DNA from: Citricoccus sp. SGAir0253
Lineage (GTDB): Bacteria; Actinomycetota; Actinomycetes; Actinomycetales; Micrococcaceae
Direction of reading: 5' to 3'
DNA: 64,000 nucleotides
Assembly (NCBI RefSeq): GCF_005877055.1
Contig: NZ_CP039424.1
Coordinates: 558,001-622,000 of the forward strand
A model generated the notes under the pieces. It saw only the letters and a program-made list of their open reading frames with translations, did not search any database and was not told the origin of the DNA. Positions within the stretch are counted from its first letter, which is position 1. Every line of letters begins with the position of its first letter. The translations under genes were made by a program, and so were the position numbers. Below, in pieces: positions 43,447 through 51,805 of the stretch.

Positions 43447-44274
43447 ATGACCACCACCACCCTTCCCGACCGGCCGCGACCGCGCGCCCGGCGGACCGCC
43501 CTCGTCGCGGCCGGCTCCACGGCCGCGGCCCTGGTCCTCACGGCCGCCCCCGCCCTGGCGCACGACCAGCTGGTCTCCACGACCCCGGCGTCCGGCTCCA
43601 CCGTGGAGGCCGCGCCCTCCACGGTGTCCCTGGCCTTCTCGAACGACCTCATCACGGGACAGGGCATCCAGAACCTCGTCACCGTCACCGACGAGGACGG
43701 CAACCAGTGGCAGGACGGCGACGCCCGCGTCACCGGACCCGAGCTCAGCGCCGCGCTGTGCGAGGGGCTGCCCAACGGTGAGTTCCGGGTTGCCTACCGC
43801 GTCGTCTACTCGGACGGTCACTCCGAGGCCCAGCAGTACGCCTTCACCGTCGACGACCCCGGGGCCCCGGACGCCGCCGCCCCGCAGGACTGCGGCGTGC
43901 CCGACCCGGACGCCCCCGTCAGCGACACCGGGGACGCCACCTCGACCACCCCCGCCCCGTCCGGCGGGGCCGGTGCGGCGGCACCGGGCAGCACGGGGGG
44001 CGGCGGCGAGCCGGCGACCGCGGGATCCGGCGCCTCCGGCACGGCGGGGGACCCCGCGACGGGCGAGCCGCCCGTCGTGGAGCCGCCCGCACCGGATCTC
44101 TCCGATGCCTCCGACGCGGCTGCCGCCGCCGAGTCAGGGGCACCAGGGGTCCCGGGCTGGGTCTGGGCCGTGGGCGCCGCCGGCGTGCTGGTCGTGGCCG
44201 CCGGTGTCCTGTCCGTCCTCCGCCGGGTCCGGGCCCTCGACCGCCCGGACCGCGGCCACGGAACGGAGGGCTGA
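43447..44274 (+). CDS. copC: CopC-domain copper-binding protein
   Basis: This 275-residue exported protein has a signal peptide (basic start, hydrophobic core about residues 17-36, cleavage after ALA), so the mature protein begins HDQLVSTTPASGSTVEAAPS, where the N-terminal His is a copper ligand of CopC. The CopC beta-sandwich continues to about residue 145. A Ser/Gly/Pro-rich linker and a C-terminal membrane helix (VPGWVWAVGAAGVLVVAAGV) anchor it. CopC carries copper in the periplasm or cell-wall zone, here presumably delivering it to the CopD/CtaG-type protein next door. Confidence 0.92.
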   Translation: MTTTTLPDRPRPRARRTALVAAGSTAAALVLTAAPALAHDQLVSTTPASGSTVEAAPSTVSLAFSNDLITGQGIQNLVTVTDEDGNQWQDGDARVTGPELSAALCEGLPNGEFRVAYRVVYSDGHSEAQQYAFTVDDPGAPDAAAPQDCGVPDPDAPVSDTGDATSTTPAPSGGAGAAAPGSTGGGGEPATAGSGASGTAGDPATGEPPVVEPPAPDLSDASDAAAAAESGAPGVPGWVWAVGAAGVLVVAAGVLSVLRRVRALDRPDRGHGTEG

Positions 44275-44393
44275 GCGGTGGCCGCCCCTGGAGCGCGGAG
44301 CACGCCGATCGGTCCGGGGGCGGCCGCCACCGCGCCGGACCGCGCCCAGGGCGGCGTCGTCGGCGACGCGCTGTCCACCGCGACTGCGAGAGA

Positions 44394-46547
44394 ATGGAAC
44401 CCGTGACCTCTTCCCCCACCACCCCCCGGAAGCCGTCCCCGGACGCCGTCCCGGCGCCCCGGGCGGCCGCCGCCGCGGCGACCACCCCGGCCGGCGCCCC
44501 GGCCTGGACGTGGCCCGTGGCCGGCGTCGTGGGCGCCGCCGTGCTGGTGCTGGCCGCCGCGCTCTCCGGCGTCACCGCCGCCGACGACCTCTCCGACCCC
44601 GGCGCGTTCACGCGCTGGGGCCTGCCGGTGGCCAAGCTCCTGCACAACCTGGCCATGCCGACGGCGATCGCCGCGCTCGTCTTCGCCTGCGCCGTCCTGC
44701 CCCCGCGGCGCGGGGAGGAGGAGCACCCCGCCTTCACCCGGCTGATGCAGGTGGCCGCCCTGGCCTCCGGGGCGTGGACCGTGGCGGCGCTCGCCGTGAT
44801 GCTGCTGTCCTACTCCGACCTGGCCGGCGTGCCGCTGGCCCCGGGCCCCTCGTTCACCTCGGGGCTGGTCGGCTACCTCCAGGACATCTCGGTGGGGCAG
44901 GCCTGGGTGGTCGTGACCGTCATCGCCGCGGTGGTGACCTCGCTGACCCTGGCCGTGCGCTCCGCCGCCGGCCTGGCGTGGACGGCGCTGCTGGCCCTCG
45001 TGGCGCTCGTGCCGCAGGCGCTCATCGGCCACTCCGCCTCGGGTGACGACCACATGGGCGCCGTGAACTCGATCGGGCTGCACCTGCTCGGCGTGGTCGT
45101 CTGGGTCGGCGGGCTGTTCGTGCTGCTGCTGCTCGCCCCCCGCCTGGTGGGCCCGGACGGCGCCACCGGCCGCGCCTCGGCCCACCGCCAGGGACCGGAG
45201 CCGCTCGTCTACACGGTCGTCTCGCGCTACTCCGTGCTCGCGGGCCTCGGCCTGGCCACGGTGGTGCTCTCCGGCATCGTCAACGCCGCGCTGCGGATGG
45301 ACAGCCCCGAGCAGTTGGCCAGCCCCTACGGCCTGATCGTGGTCGCCAAGCTGGCCGGGTCCCTGCTGCTCGGGCTGGTGGGGCTCATGCACCGGCGGTG
45401 GATCATCCCGCGGCTGGCCACGGGCACCTCCGCCCCGGCGCCGGGCGCCCGGCGGCTGCTGTGGCAGCTCGTCGCGGTGGAGGCGGTCGTCATGGCGGCC
45501 ATCATGGCCCTGGCCACCGTGCTGGCCCGCACCGCCCCGCCCGTGCCGGAGGAGATCGCCCCGGACGCCACGCCCGCCCGCATCCTCACCGGCTACGACC
45601 TGCCGCCGGAGCTGACGGGGGAGCGCTGGTTCACCACGTGGCGCCTGGACTGGCTGTGGGTGGCCGTCATCGCCTTCCTGGCCCTGTGGTACGTGTGGAC
45701 CACCGTGCGGCTGCACCGTCGGGGCGACTCCTGGCCCGTGCTGCGCACCGCCTCTTGGCTGACCGGGCTCACCATCCTCTTCTGGGTCACCTCCGGTGCC
45801 CCGGCGGTCTACGGGATGGTCCTGTTCAGCGCCCACATGGTGGCGCACATGACCCTGACCATGATCTCGCCGCTGTTCCTCGTGCTCGGCGCCCCCGTCA
45901 CCCTGGCGCTGCGCTCGCTGCCCACGCGCACCGACGGCACGCGGGGCCCGCGCGAGTGGATCCTGTGGATCGTGCACTCGTGGTGGGGGCGCTTCGTCAC
46001 CCACCCGGTGGTGGCGGCCGTGGGCTTCGCCGGCTCCATCCTGGTCTTCTACTACACGCCGTTCTTCGGGTTCTCGCTGGAGTACCACCTCGGCCACGAG
46101 TTCATGAACGTGCACTTCCTGCTCACCGGCTACCTCTTCGCCACGGTGATGATCGGGATCGACCCGCTGCCGCGGTCGGTGGCGTACCCCATGCGGCTCG
46201 TCCTGCTGCTGGCCACCATGGCGTTCCACGCGTTCATCGGGGTGGCCATGACGTCCTCGGAGTCGCTGCTGCAGGCCTCCTGGTTCGGCAGCACGGGACG
46301 GGACTGGGGCCCCTCGGCGATCGCCGACCAGCAGATCGGCGGCGCGATCATGTGGGGGATCGGCGAGGTGCCCACCGTGATCATGGCCGTGGTGGTGGCC
46401 GTGATGTGGTGGCGATCCGACCTGAGGGAGGCCAAGCGGCTGGACCGCAAGGCCGACCTGGACGGCGAGGCCGAGCTCAAGGCCTGGAACCGCATGTACG
46501 AGCAGTTGGCCGAGGACGACACGACCCCCGGAGGGACCGCCCGATGA
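44394..46547 (+). CDS. CopD-CtaG fusion (copper import / cytochrome c oxidase assembly)
   Basis: This 717-residue protein combines two membrane domains. Residues about 40-390 form a CopD-like copper-resistance region with eight or nine helices, including GHSASGDDHMGAVNSIGLHLLGVVVWVGGLFVLLLL. Residues about 430-690 form a caa3_CtaG domain: FSAHMVAHMTLTMISPLFLVLGAPVTL, FYYTPFFGFSLEYHLGHEFMNVHFLLTGYLF and AFHAFIGVAMTSS, rich in His and Met. In B. subtilis CtaG is needed to form the CuA/CuB centres of caa3 oxidase. This fusion is widespread in actinobacteria. It overlaps the next gene by 4 bp. Confidence 0.92.
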   Translation: MEPVTSSPTTPRKPSPDAVPAPRAAAAAATTPAGAPAWTWPVAGVVGAAVLVLAAALSGVTAADDLSDPGAFTRWGLPVAKLLHNLAMPTAIAALVFACAVLPPRRGEEEHPAFTRLMQVAALASGAWTVAALAVMLLSYSDLAGVPLAPGPSFTSGLVGYLQDISVGQAWVVVTVIAAVVTSLTLAVRSAAGLAWTALLALVALVPQALIGHSASGDDHMGAVNSIGLHLLGVVVWVGGLFVLLLLAPRLVGPDGATGRASAHRQGPEPLVYTVVSRYSVLAGLGLATVVLSGIVNAALRMDSPEQLASPYGLIVVAKLAGSLLLGLVGLMHRRWIIPRLATGTSAPAPGARRLLWQLVAVEAVVMAAIMALATVLARTAPPVPEEIAPDATPARILTGYDLPPELTGERWFTTWRLDWLWVAVIAFLALWYVWTTVRLHRRGDSWPVLRTASWLTGLTILFWVTSGAPAVYGMVLFSAHMVAHMTLTMISPLFLVLGAPVTLALRSLPTRTDGTRGPREWILWIVHSWWGRFVTHPVVAAVGFAGSILVFYYTPFFGFSLEYHLGHEFMNVHFLLTGYLFATVMIGIDPLPRSVAYPMRLVLLLATMAFHAFIGVAMTSSESLLQASWFGSTGRDWGPSAIADQQIGGAIMWGIGEVPTVIMAVVVAVMWWRSDLREAKRLDRKADLDGEAELKAWNRMYEQLAEDDTTPGGTAR

Positions 46548-47416
46548 CCACCCGACACCCCGCCCGGCTCGCCCTGGCCGGCACCGCCCTCGCCGGGGCC
46601 GTGCTCCTGGCCGCCTGCTCCGCCCCGGCCGGTCCCGCCGCCTCCTCCGCGCCCGGCTCCTCCGGCCCGGCCTCGTCCGCTGCGGCCGCCCCCACCCCGG
46701 CCACCGCGGACCCGCACGGCACCGCGGGGGCCTCGGCGCCGTCGTCGGGCCCCGGGGACGGGACCGGCCCCGCCGGCGCGTCCGGCGATGCGGCGGCCGA
46801 CGCGCGCGCCGACCAGCGAGCGGTCCGGGCCGCGTCGGAGCGCGCCGCGAGCTTCGGCTTCACGAACCAGGTCGCCGCCACGGACGAGGAGATCGCCCGC
46901 ACCCGCGAGGAGAACCGGCTGCGCCGGGCCAACACGGCCGGCACCACCGTGGACCCGGCCCGGTGCAAGGCCCCGCTCACCGCCGTGGACTGGTCTCCGA
47001 TCCTGCTGCCGGACGCGGACGCCTCCCGCGTGGACTTCGGCTCCGAGGGCTTCGCGGGCACGGGCACGGTGGAGGTCGCCGCCGTGGAGGACCCGCGGGT
47101 GGTGCGCGAGCACCTGGCGGACGTGGAACGGCTCGTGGCGGACTGCCCCGAGCTGCGCATGACGGTCACGGACCAGGACCGGCAGCGGTCCACGTTCGAC
47201 TTCACGGCCCGCGACTCGGCCGCGGACGCGGACTCGGCGCTGGTGTGGACGCGGACGCCGGCCGGCGGGGGAGCGGCGACCACGGCGCAGGTGCTCATCA
47301 GCCAGGCGGGCGGCCACGTGGTGATGGTGTCCTTCCTTGGCCGGGCCGAGGTGGCCGGCGAGGAGTTCACCACGATCGCCGAGCAGCTGCTCGCCGCCGC
47401 CGAGGGCGCGCTGTAG
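46544..47416 (+). CDS. Lipoprotein of the copper/oxidase operon
   Basis: This 290-residue protein has a lipoprotein signal (LALAGTALAGAVLLAAC, lipobox Cys about residue 25), a Ser/Ala/Pro-rich spacer, and an alpha/beta domain from about residue 110 with CKAPLTAVDWSPILLPDADA and a final VMVSFLGRAEVAGEEFTTIAEQL. The latter resembles the substrate/ion-sensing lipoproteins of actinobacteria (DUF5642/sensor-like), but I cannot name it securely. The ATG overlaps the CtaG stop, so it is co-translated and probably acts at the outer membrane face with CopC and CtaG. Confidence 0.78.
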   Translation: MTTRHPARLALAGTALAGAVLLAACSAPAGPAASSAPGSSGPASSAAAAPTPATADPHGTAGASAPSSGPGDGTGPAGASGDAAADARADQRAVRAASERAASFGFTNQVAATDEEIARTREENRLRRANTAGTTVDPARCKAPLTAVDWSPILLPDADASRVDFGSEGFAGTGTVEVAAVEDPRVVREHLADVERLVADCPELRMTVTDQDRQRSTFDFTARDSAADADSALVWTRTPAGGGAATTAQVLISQAGGHVVMVSFLGRAEVAGEEFTTIAEQLLAAAEGAL

Positions 47417-47578
47417 GTCGCCGCTGGTCGCCGTCGTCCAGGACCGGCCGGGCCGGCCCGCCGCCCGGGGGTTCCCCGGCGGTGGCCCCGGTGACAGGAT
47501 GGCCGGACGCCGGGGACACCCGGCGGCGCCGTCCCGCCGCCGCGGGGCCGCGGCACGCCGACGAGGACGGGGACCACC

Positions 47579-47866
47579 ATGGCCGGAGAGCCACAGCCCG
47601 ACGACGCCATCCGCGACACCGGTGCCACCGACCGGCGCCTGACCGAGCAGCCCGACCTCGGGGTCACGGGCGCCGGGAACCAGGCCGGCGAGGCGCCCCG
47701 GGACGACTGGGCGGACGGCGAGCCCAGCGAGGAGCAGGCCCGCTCGGCCAATCCGGACCCGGCCGAGGAGGACATCCCGGGCCTGGAGGAGGGCGGGGGC
47801 GTGCCCCCGGGGGAGACACCGCCCGCCGGCGGCTCCCAGAGCGGGGACCAGGGCCACCAGGAGTAG
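47579..47866 (+). CDS. DUF6480-like small hydrophilic protein
   Basis: This 95-residue acidic, hydrophilic protein contains [20 protein letters not shown] then GETPPAGG, which matches the core of the actinobacterial DUF6480 family ([22 protein letters not shown]). The usual C-terminal membrane helix of that family is missing here; the protein ends in [11 protein letters not shown]. The stop-containing 3' end is duplicated in tandem as a 45-bp repeat, so the normal 3' end could have been altered. The start ATG follows GACCACC with no clear ribosome-binding site. Function unknown. Confidence 0.65.
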   Translation: MAGEPQPDDAIRDTGATDRRLTEQPDLGVTGAGNQAGEAPRDDWADGEPSEEQARSANPDPAEEDIPGLEEGGGVPPGETPPAGGSQSGDQGHQE

Positions 47867-47920
47867 CCCGGCGGCGGCTCCCAGAGCGGGGACCAGGGCC
47901 ACCAGGAGTAGCCCGGCGGC
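47831..47920 (+). repeat. Perfect 45-bp tandem duplication
   Basis: Copy 1 (47831-47875) and copy 2 (47876-47920) are identical. Each contains the last 11 codons and stop of the DUF6480-like gene plus 9 bp. Exact identity implies a recent event. It lies about 75 bp before the gene interrupted by the integrative element. Confidence 0.9.
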
Positions 47921-47982
47921 GCCGCGTTACGCCCGTAGCGTGCGCCGGCGTCATCCGCTGGAAGGCCCGGTCGGCTTCCGGC

Positions 47983-47988
47983 CACAAT
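47983..47988 (+). promoter_or_regulatory. CACAAT promoter-like element of interrupted gene
   Basis: CACAAT sits 8 bp before the ATG at 47996. The same hexamer precedes the replacement start at 57446 by a similar distance, suggesting a conserved -10 for a leaderless or near-leaderless message. Confidence 0.45.
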
Positions 47989-47995
47989 GGAGCGC

Positions 47996-48181
47996 ATGAG
48001 CAGCCCCGAAGACCAGCCGGTCAGCACGCCCTCCGCCACGGCCACCGCCGCCCCCTCGCCCCGCGCCGCCTCGCGCGTGCGCGCCTCCGAGCTGTCCGGC
48101 CGCACGTGGCTGAACACCGGCGGGACCCCGCTGGACCTGGCGGCCCTGCGCGGCAAGATCGTCATCCTGGACTTCTGCTAG
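47996..48181 (+). pseudogene. Severed 5' end of thioredoxin-fold/NHL-repeat gene
   Basis: This 61-residue remnant reads up to RASELSGRTWLNTGG, PLDLAALRGKIVILDF and then hits TAG two bases beyond the integration core. It aligns with residues 11-42 of the complete gene at 57446 (22 of 32 identical: RASEL, GR, WLNTGG, LRG, ILDF). It lacks the catalytic WSFCCINC and everything after. Joined across the element to 57577 it reads on in frame as WSFCC. It is therefore the original chromosomal N-terminus, cut off by insertion; an ATG nine bases upstream is an alternative start. Confidence 0.9.
48164..48177 (+). repeat. Left attachment core (attL)
   Basis: ATCCTGGACTTCTG is shared exactly with 57563-57576. 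To its left the sequence is chromosomal coding DNA of the severed gene; to its right it changes to CTAGTTCTGAG, which adds a stop codon. It encodes the Ile-Leu-Asp-Phe of the thioredoxin fold just ahead of the catalytic Trp. Confidence 0.88.
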
Positions 48182-48220
48182 TTCTGAGTCAAAGCATCAA
48201 CTTGGGACTAGACTCGCCGC

Positions 48221-49789
48221 ATGGCATCGTCTCAAGTCACAGCGTCGCCGGATCGGTGCGCCGCTATCTACGTCCGCCGGTCCTCTCGAAAGGATCTCGG
48301 GCTCAACCGATCACTAATGGAACAGGAGGCCGATTGTCGGGCCCTGGCCGAGCGGTTCGGCCTCGACGTCGTCCGGCTGTACTCGGAGCGCGAGGGGACC
48401 GGGGCCTCCAATCGGTCGCGGAAGGCGCGGCCCCAGTGGGAGGCGGCCCTCGCCGACCTGGACAAGGGCGGGGACTTTCATACGCTCATCGTCTGGAGCC
48501 TGGACCGGGCCGACCGCCGAGGGGCGGACACACTCGCCGGGCTCCTCACGCGGCACGCGGCCAGCGGGCGCCGCATCATTGCTTGCGACGGGACGGACAC
48601 GTCGGACGAGCGCCAGCGGCTATCAATCATCATCCGGGGCGAGATCGCCCGGGAGGAGGCCGAGAACACGGCCAAGCGCGTCGCCCGGACGAAAGCGACG
48701 AGGCGCGCGGATGGGCGTTGGCTCGGCGGGCGGCCGCCCTATGGGCTCCAAATCGTCGACGGCCACGTCGAACCGGACCCGGAGACCGCGCCTATCGCCC
48801 GGAGGATCGCCGAGGAGGCCCTCGCGGGGCGGAGCCTATGGGAGATCGTCCAGGGACTAAACGCGGACGGCATAGCGACGGCCAGGGGCGGCCAGTGGCG
48901 GACTAACACGCTCAGTCAGCTAGTCCGGTCGCCCGCTTTCGCCGGGCTCCAGTCGGTCCGCGAGAGGACCGCCTCGGGCGGCTGGCGGGCCGTCGCCGAG
49001 GTCTACCGGGATCCCGAGACGCGCGACCCGGTCACGATCGGCGAGGGGATCATCACGCCGACCGAGCGGGCGCTCATCATGCGGCGGCTCGCCGACCGAT
49101 CCGCCGAGCGCGCCCGGGGCCAGGTACGCGGCCGCAAGGGCTCCAAAGCGCTCCTCGGGCCGATCGCGCGCTGTCGGACTTGCGGGAGGCGCTCGGCGCT
49201 CTCCTCGGGCGGGACGACGGGCTCCTACCGTTGCGCCAGCCTGGCGGCCGGGAACCCATGCGAGCGGCCATTCAGCGCGCCACGGGGCGGCCTGGACGAC
49301 TACGTCACCGGGCGGTTTCTGTCCTACCTGGCGACCCTGGAGCCCGACGACGAGCGGCTCGTCGCAATTGCCGAGCGCTGGACCGCTCACGTCGACCCGG
49401 CCAGCGACGTCGAGCGGCGCGCGGCTCAGGCGGCCCTCGACGCGGTCGACGCCGACCTGGCCCGCGCCCGGCGCCTGGCCGTGGCCGGGATCTTGACCGA
49501 GGACGAGGCCGCCGTCGAGCTCAGGCGGCTACGGTCGCACCGGGCCAAGGCCGCCGAGGAGCTCGCGGCCCTGCCGACCGGGACGCTCGACGTCGCCCCG
49601 CTCTTGGACCTGGCACAGTCCCGCGAGGCATGGGACGCGCTCCCGCTCGACGAGCGCCGGGAGCTCCTCCCGCTGGCGATTGACGAGGTCCGCGTCGGCC
49701 CCGCCAAGGGGCGGGGCTACAGGTTCACCCCAGAGGAGCGCGTGACGTTCGTGTGGGCGGGCGAGGAGCTCGAACGGACTAACAACTAG
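48221..49789 (+). CDS. Large serine recombinase (integrase)
   Basis: This 522-residue recombinase has the N-terminal resolvase catalytic domain with the nucleophile in YVRRS (Ser about 21), SLDRADRRG in the active-site region, IRGEIAREEAENTAKRVARTKATRR on the long helix, and the recombinase domain beginning about residue 155 (GGRPPYGLQIVDG, ADGIATARGGQWRTNTLSQLVRSPAFAG). A zinc ribbon follows (CRTCG with CASLAAGNPC), then a coiled-coil segment about 395-450. These proteins integrate circular DNA site-specifically. It lies 44 bp from attL, typical of self-integrating elements. TAGACT ends 6 bp before the ATG, so the message may be leaderless. Confidence 0.95.
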   Translation: MASSQVTASPDRCAAIYVRRSSRKDLGLNRSLMEQEADCRALAERFGLDVVRLYSEREGTGASNRSRKARPQWEAALADLDKGGDFHTLIVWSLDRADRRGADTLAGLLTRHAASGRRIIACDGTDTSDERQRLSIIIRGEIAREEAENTAKRVARTKATRRADGRWLGGRPPYGLQIVDGHVEPDPETAPIARRIAEEALAGRSLWEIVQGLNADGIATARGGQWRTNTLSQLVRSPAFAGLQSVRERTASGGWRAVAEVYRDPETRDPVTIGEGIITPTERALIMRRLADRSAERARGQVRGRKGSKALLGPIARCRTCGRRSALSSGGTTGSYRCASLAAGNPCERPFSAPRGGLDDYVTGRFLSYLATLEPDDERLVAIAERWTAHVDPASDVERRAAQAALDAVDADLARARRLAVAGILTEDEAAVELRRLRSHRAKAAEELAALPTGTLDVAPLLDLAQSREAWDALPLDERRELLPLAIDEVRVGPAKGRGYRFTPEERVTFVWAGEELERTNN

Positions 49790-49855
49790 AGAAGCGCCAC
49801 GTAAAGCCCCCGGCGCAAGGAAGTTTGCGTGCAAGTTTGCAGTGCGCTTAGAGGC

Positions 49856-50449
49856 TCATGGAGGCGTCGACCGGCTCCTAGGCTCCCGTCCAATGTCTTC
49901 GTGCTCCCAGAGGTATCCGGCGAGATCGGTTATCCAATGCGTACCGCGCGCATCGCGGAAATAGAGCTTTAACCGAGGCCGGTCGCGGAAGTGATCCTGA
50001 TTGCGCGTGCCCCACGTAACTTCACCGTTAGGAGGGATCGTCCGCAAATCGTCTAACGGGCGGGCGTAGTAAGTGACCTCTCCGAAGAATATCTGGACAT
50101 GCGAAATCGGGCTCGGCCCATGGTTGACGATCTTCAGGTCGAGTCCAACCTCGTTTGTCGGCTCACCGAACTCGTCTCGCAGGGCAACAGCTGTAAAGGT
50201 GAAACTGACTTGGCGGGCGAGTTCCTGCCGCCGCTCGGCGGCCTCCTCCTCCTGGATGCGGCGGAACCGATTACGGTCCTCGGCGGCTTCCCGCCGCTCC
50301 CTCGCGGCGTCGGCGCGCTCGCGCGCGTTGATCCGGTTGGCGATCAGTGCCGCACCGACAGCTCCGACGGTGCCCACGGCGGCGAACCACTCGGGTACCG
50401 TTCCCCAATCCCATGCCCCGACTGCCGTCGCCAAGCTCTCCCAGGCCAT
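49856..50449 (-). CDS. Unknown protein: N-terminal membrane helix, coiled coil, beta domain
   Basis: This 197-residue protein has a hydrophobic segment at about residues 17-40 (PEWFAAVGTVGAVGAALIAN), a strongly charged helical coiled coil (about 42-82, rich in Arg and Glu), and a C-terminal beta-rich domain with LDLKIVNHGPSPISHVQIFFGEVTY and LYFRDARGTHWITD. This arrangement resembles small membrane-anchored hypothetical proteins common in actinobacterial genomes and phages. It is convergent with the integrase. I recognise no named function. Its A/T content is slightly above that of the host genes. Confidence 0.7.
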   Translation of the reverse strand: MAWESLATAVGAWDWGTVPEWFAAVGTVGAVGAALIANRINARERADAARERREAAEDRNRFRRIQEEEAAERRQELARQVSFTFTAVALRDEFGEPTNEVGLDLKIVNHGPSPISHVQIFFGEVTYYARPLDDLRTIPPNGEVTWGTRNQDHFRDRPRLKLYFRDARGTHWITDLAGYLWEHEDIGREPRSRSTPP

Positions 50450-50517
50450 GCCGCCAGCCTAGGCGGCATGAGATCGGCCCCGCTCATATTTGCGGCATGG
50501 GCGGGGCCCGATTCGCC

Positions 50518-50904
50518 TCAGGAGATCGCAGCGGCCTCAGCACGCTTGCGGGTGCGGCGCTGGCGGGCACCGGCGGCCTCGCATTCTCGACAGCGCGGCT
50601 GTGCGCCGTCGGGAGTGAGCGGGTGGGAGCCATAGGCGCTTAGAGGCTTGCGGTCTCCGCATCCTGTACATACGCGGCCGCCCGTGCGATACCGCCAGCG
50701 CCAGCGGCTCGCGGCACCCTGCAATGCCTCGGCGAGCTCCTCGCGGTCAAGGCCTTCCGCGCGGAGTGCCTCCTCGTAGTCCGCCAGGAGCGCCGCCGGA
50801 GGCTCACGCGGGGGCAGGAGCGGGGCCTGGCGCCTCTCCAGGGACGGAAAGTCCAGGGCGCCGTCCCCGAGCGCGTCGGAGGCGCGGATCACGGGGCGGG
50901 TCAC
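50518..50904 (-). CDS. Zinc-ribbon protein of the element
   Basis: This 128-residue protein has a helical N-terminal half and a C-terminal zinc-ribbon-like motif CTGCGDRKPLSAYGSHPLTP then CRECEAAGARQRRTRKRAE (two CxxC pairs, 25 residues apart), followed by a basic tail. The CxxC...KP...RCxxC pattern also occurs in another protein of this element (53586-54074) and in phage proteins near HNH or endonuclease VII genes, though no catalytic HNH residues are present here. The GTG start overlaps the stop of the upstream small gene. Confidence 0.7.
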   Translation of the reverse strand: MTRPVIRASDALGDGALDFPSLERRQAPLLPPREPPAALLADYEEALRAEGLDREELAEALQGAASRWRWRYRTGGRVCTGCGDRKPLSAYGSHPLTPDGAQPRCRECEAAGARQRRTRKRAEAAAIS

Positions 50905-51110
50905 AGGCCGATCTCCAGGGCGTCGAGGTCATCGACCGTGAAGCCGTGGACGGCCTTGGTGACAGCCTCGACGATCTCGGGCGAGGAGTCGCCCTCGGCG
51001 GCGCTGGCGGCGGTGGCCTCGACGGAGGCGCGGAAGGCGCGGGCGTCCTCGACGAAGGCGAAGCCGGGCAGGGTGAGGCCGGGGAGAGTGGCGCGGACGA
51101 TGGTGAGCAT
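50901..51110 (-). CDS. Small protein of unknown function
   Basis: This 69-residue acidic protein (MLTIVRATLPGLTLPGFAFV, then EDARAFRASVEATAASAAEG and a C-terminal DDLDALEIGL) has a good ribosome-binding site (GAAAGGA) and overlaps the next gene by 4 bp, which supports it as real. It has no recognisable motif. It belongs to the leftward cluster with the terminase-small-like gene. Confidence 0.6.
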   Translation of the reverse strand: MLTIVRATLPGLTLPGFAFVEDARAFRASVEATAASAAEGDSSPEIVEAVTKAVHGFTVDDLDALEIGL

Positions 51111-51137
51111 GGCGGGGATCCTTTCGGGGAGAGGGTG

Positions 51138-51446
51138 TCAGGCGGTATGGAGGGCGGCGGTCACGTCATGGCCGCCGAGGCGCTGAATCGTCCATTGACG
51201 ATGCAGGCCGGAGACCTCGCGACACAGGGCGCGGAACGCCACGGCCGCGAGGCGGTGATGAGACAGGTCCGGCCCGGACGCCTCGGTGTCGTCGGCGTAG
51301 TCCAGGGCGGCGGACCACGCGGACGCCGGGGTCCAGCCTCCGCGAGGCGGACACGGAGCGAATGGCGGGAGCGGGCCGGAGGGGTCGCGGACCTCGATCT
51401 CGGCGGCGGTGGCCGGGCCGGTCCCGGCGCGGGACTGGCGCGCCAT
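51138..51446 (-). CDS. Small helical protein of unknown function
   Basis: This 102-residue protein has a Pro-rich N-terminal third and a helical remainder (SAALDYADDTEASGPDLSHH, RLAAVAFRALCREVSGLHRQ). The ATG overlaps the stop of the terminase-small-like gene by one base (TGATG), so it is translationally coupled to it. No family recognised. Confidence 0.6.
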   Translation of the reverse strand: MARQSRAGTGPATAAEIEVRDPSGPLPPFAPCPPRGGWTPASAWSAALDYADDTEASGPDLSHHRLAAVAFRALCREVSGLHRQWTIQRLGGHDVTAALHTA

Positions 51447-51805
51447 CAGCGACGGCTCCAACGCTTAGAGGCCAGCGCCGCCCCAGCCCGCGAGGCGCCG
51501 GACTGGTTCAGGCCGACGCCAAACGACTTGAGCGCGGCGATCGCGGCCGCTCGCGCCTGACGGGCCTCGGCGATCAGCGGGTTAGCGACCGGCTGGCCCT
51601 TGTAGCCCGTGGTCATCAGGCCGACGCGGTCGACCTCGGCGCTCATGGCATCGGCGGAGGAGATCAGAGTACAGGCCTCCCAGAGAGCGCCCTCGGCGGC
51701 GGAGGACATGGCGGGGTTTTCCGCGTCGACGTTGACGTAAAGATCGCGGGCGGACTGTGACCAGGACTCGGGGAGATCGGCGTAGGGGTCAGTTTCGGTG
51801 GTCAC
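51446..51805 (-). CDS. P27-family terminase small subunit-like protein
   Basis: This 119-residue protein has the core of P27-type small terminase subunits: a helical region with SQSARDLYVNVDAENPAMSS and ALWEACTLISSADAMSAEVD, then the typical GLMTTGYKGQPVANPLIAEAR followed by a helix ending in LKSFGVG. In tailed phages this subunit recognises packaging sites and recruits the large subunit. No large subunit gene is present in the element, so packaging would depend on a helper phage or the gene has another role. AGGAGGCTCCC precedes the ATG. It heads the leftward cluster. Confidence 0.75.
   Translation of the reverse strand: MTTETDPYADLPESWSQSARDLYVNVDAENPAMSSAAEGALWEACTLISSADAMSAEVDRVGLMTTGYKGQPVANPLIAEARQARAAAIAALKSFGVGLNQSGASRAGAALASKRWSRR

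Noticed and set aside
48164-48220. tRNA gene as integration target
   Set aside because: No cloverleaf can be drawn at either end; the target is a protein gene, shown by the in-frame junction.
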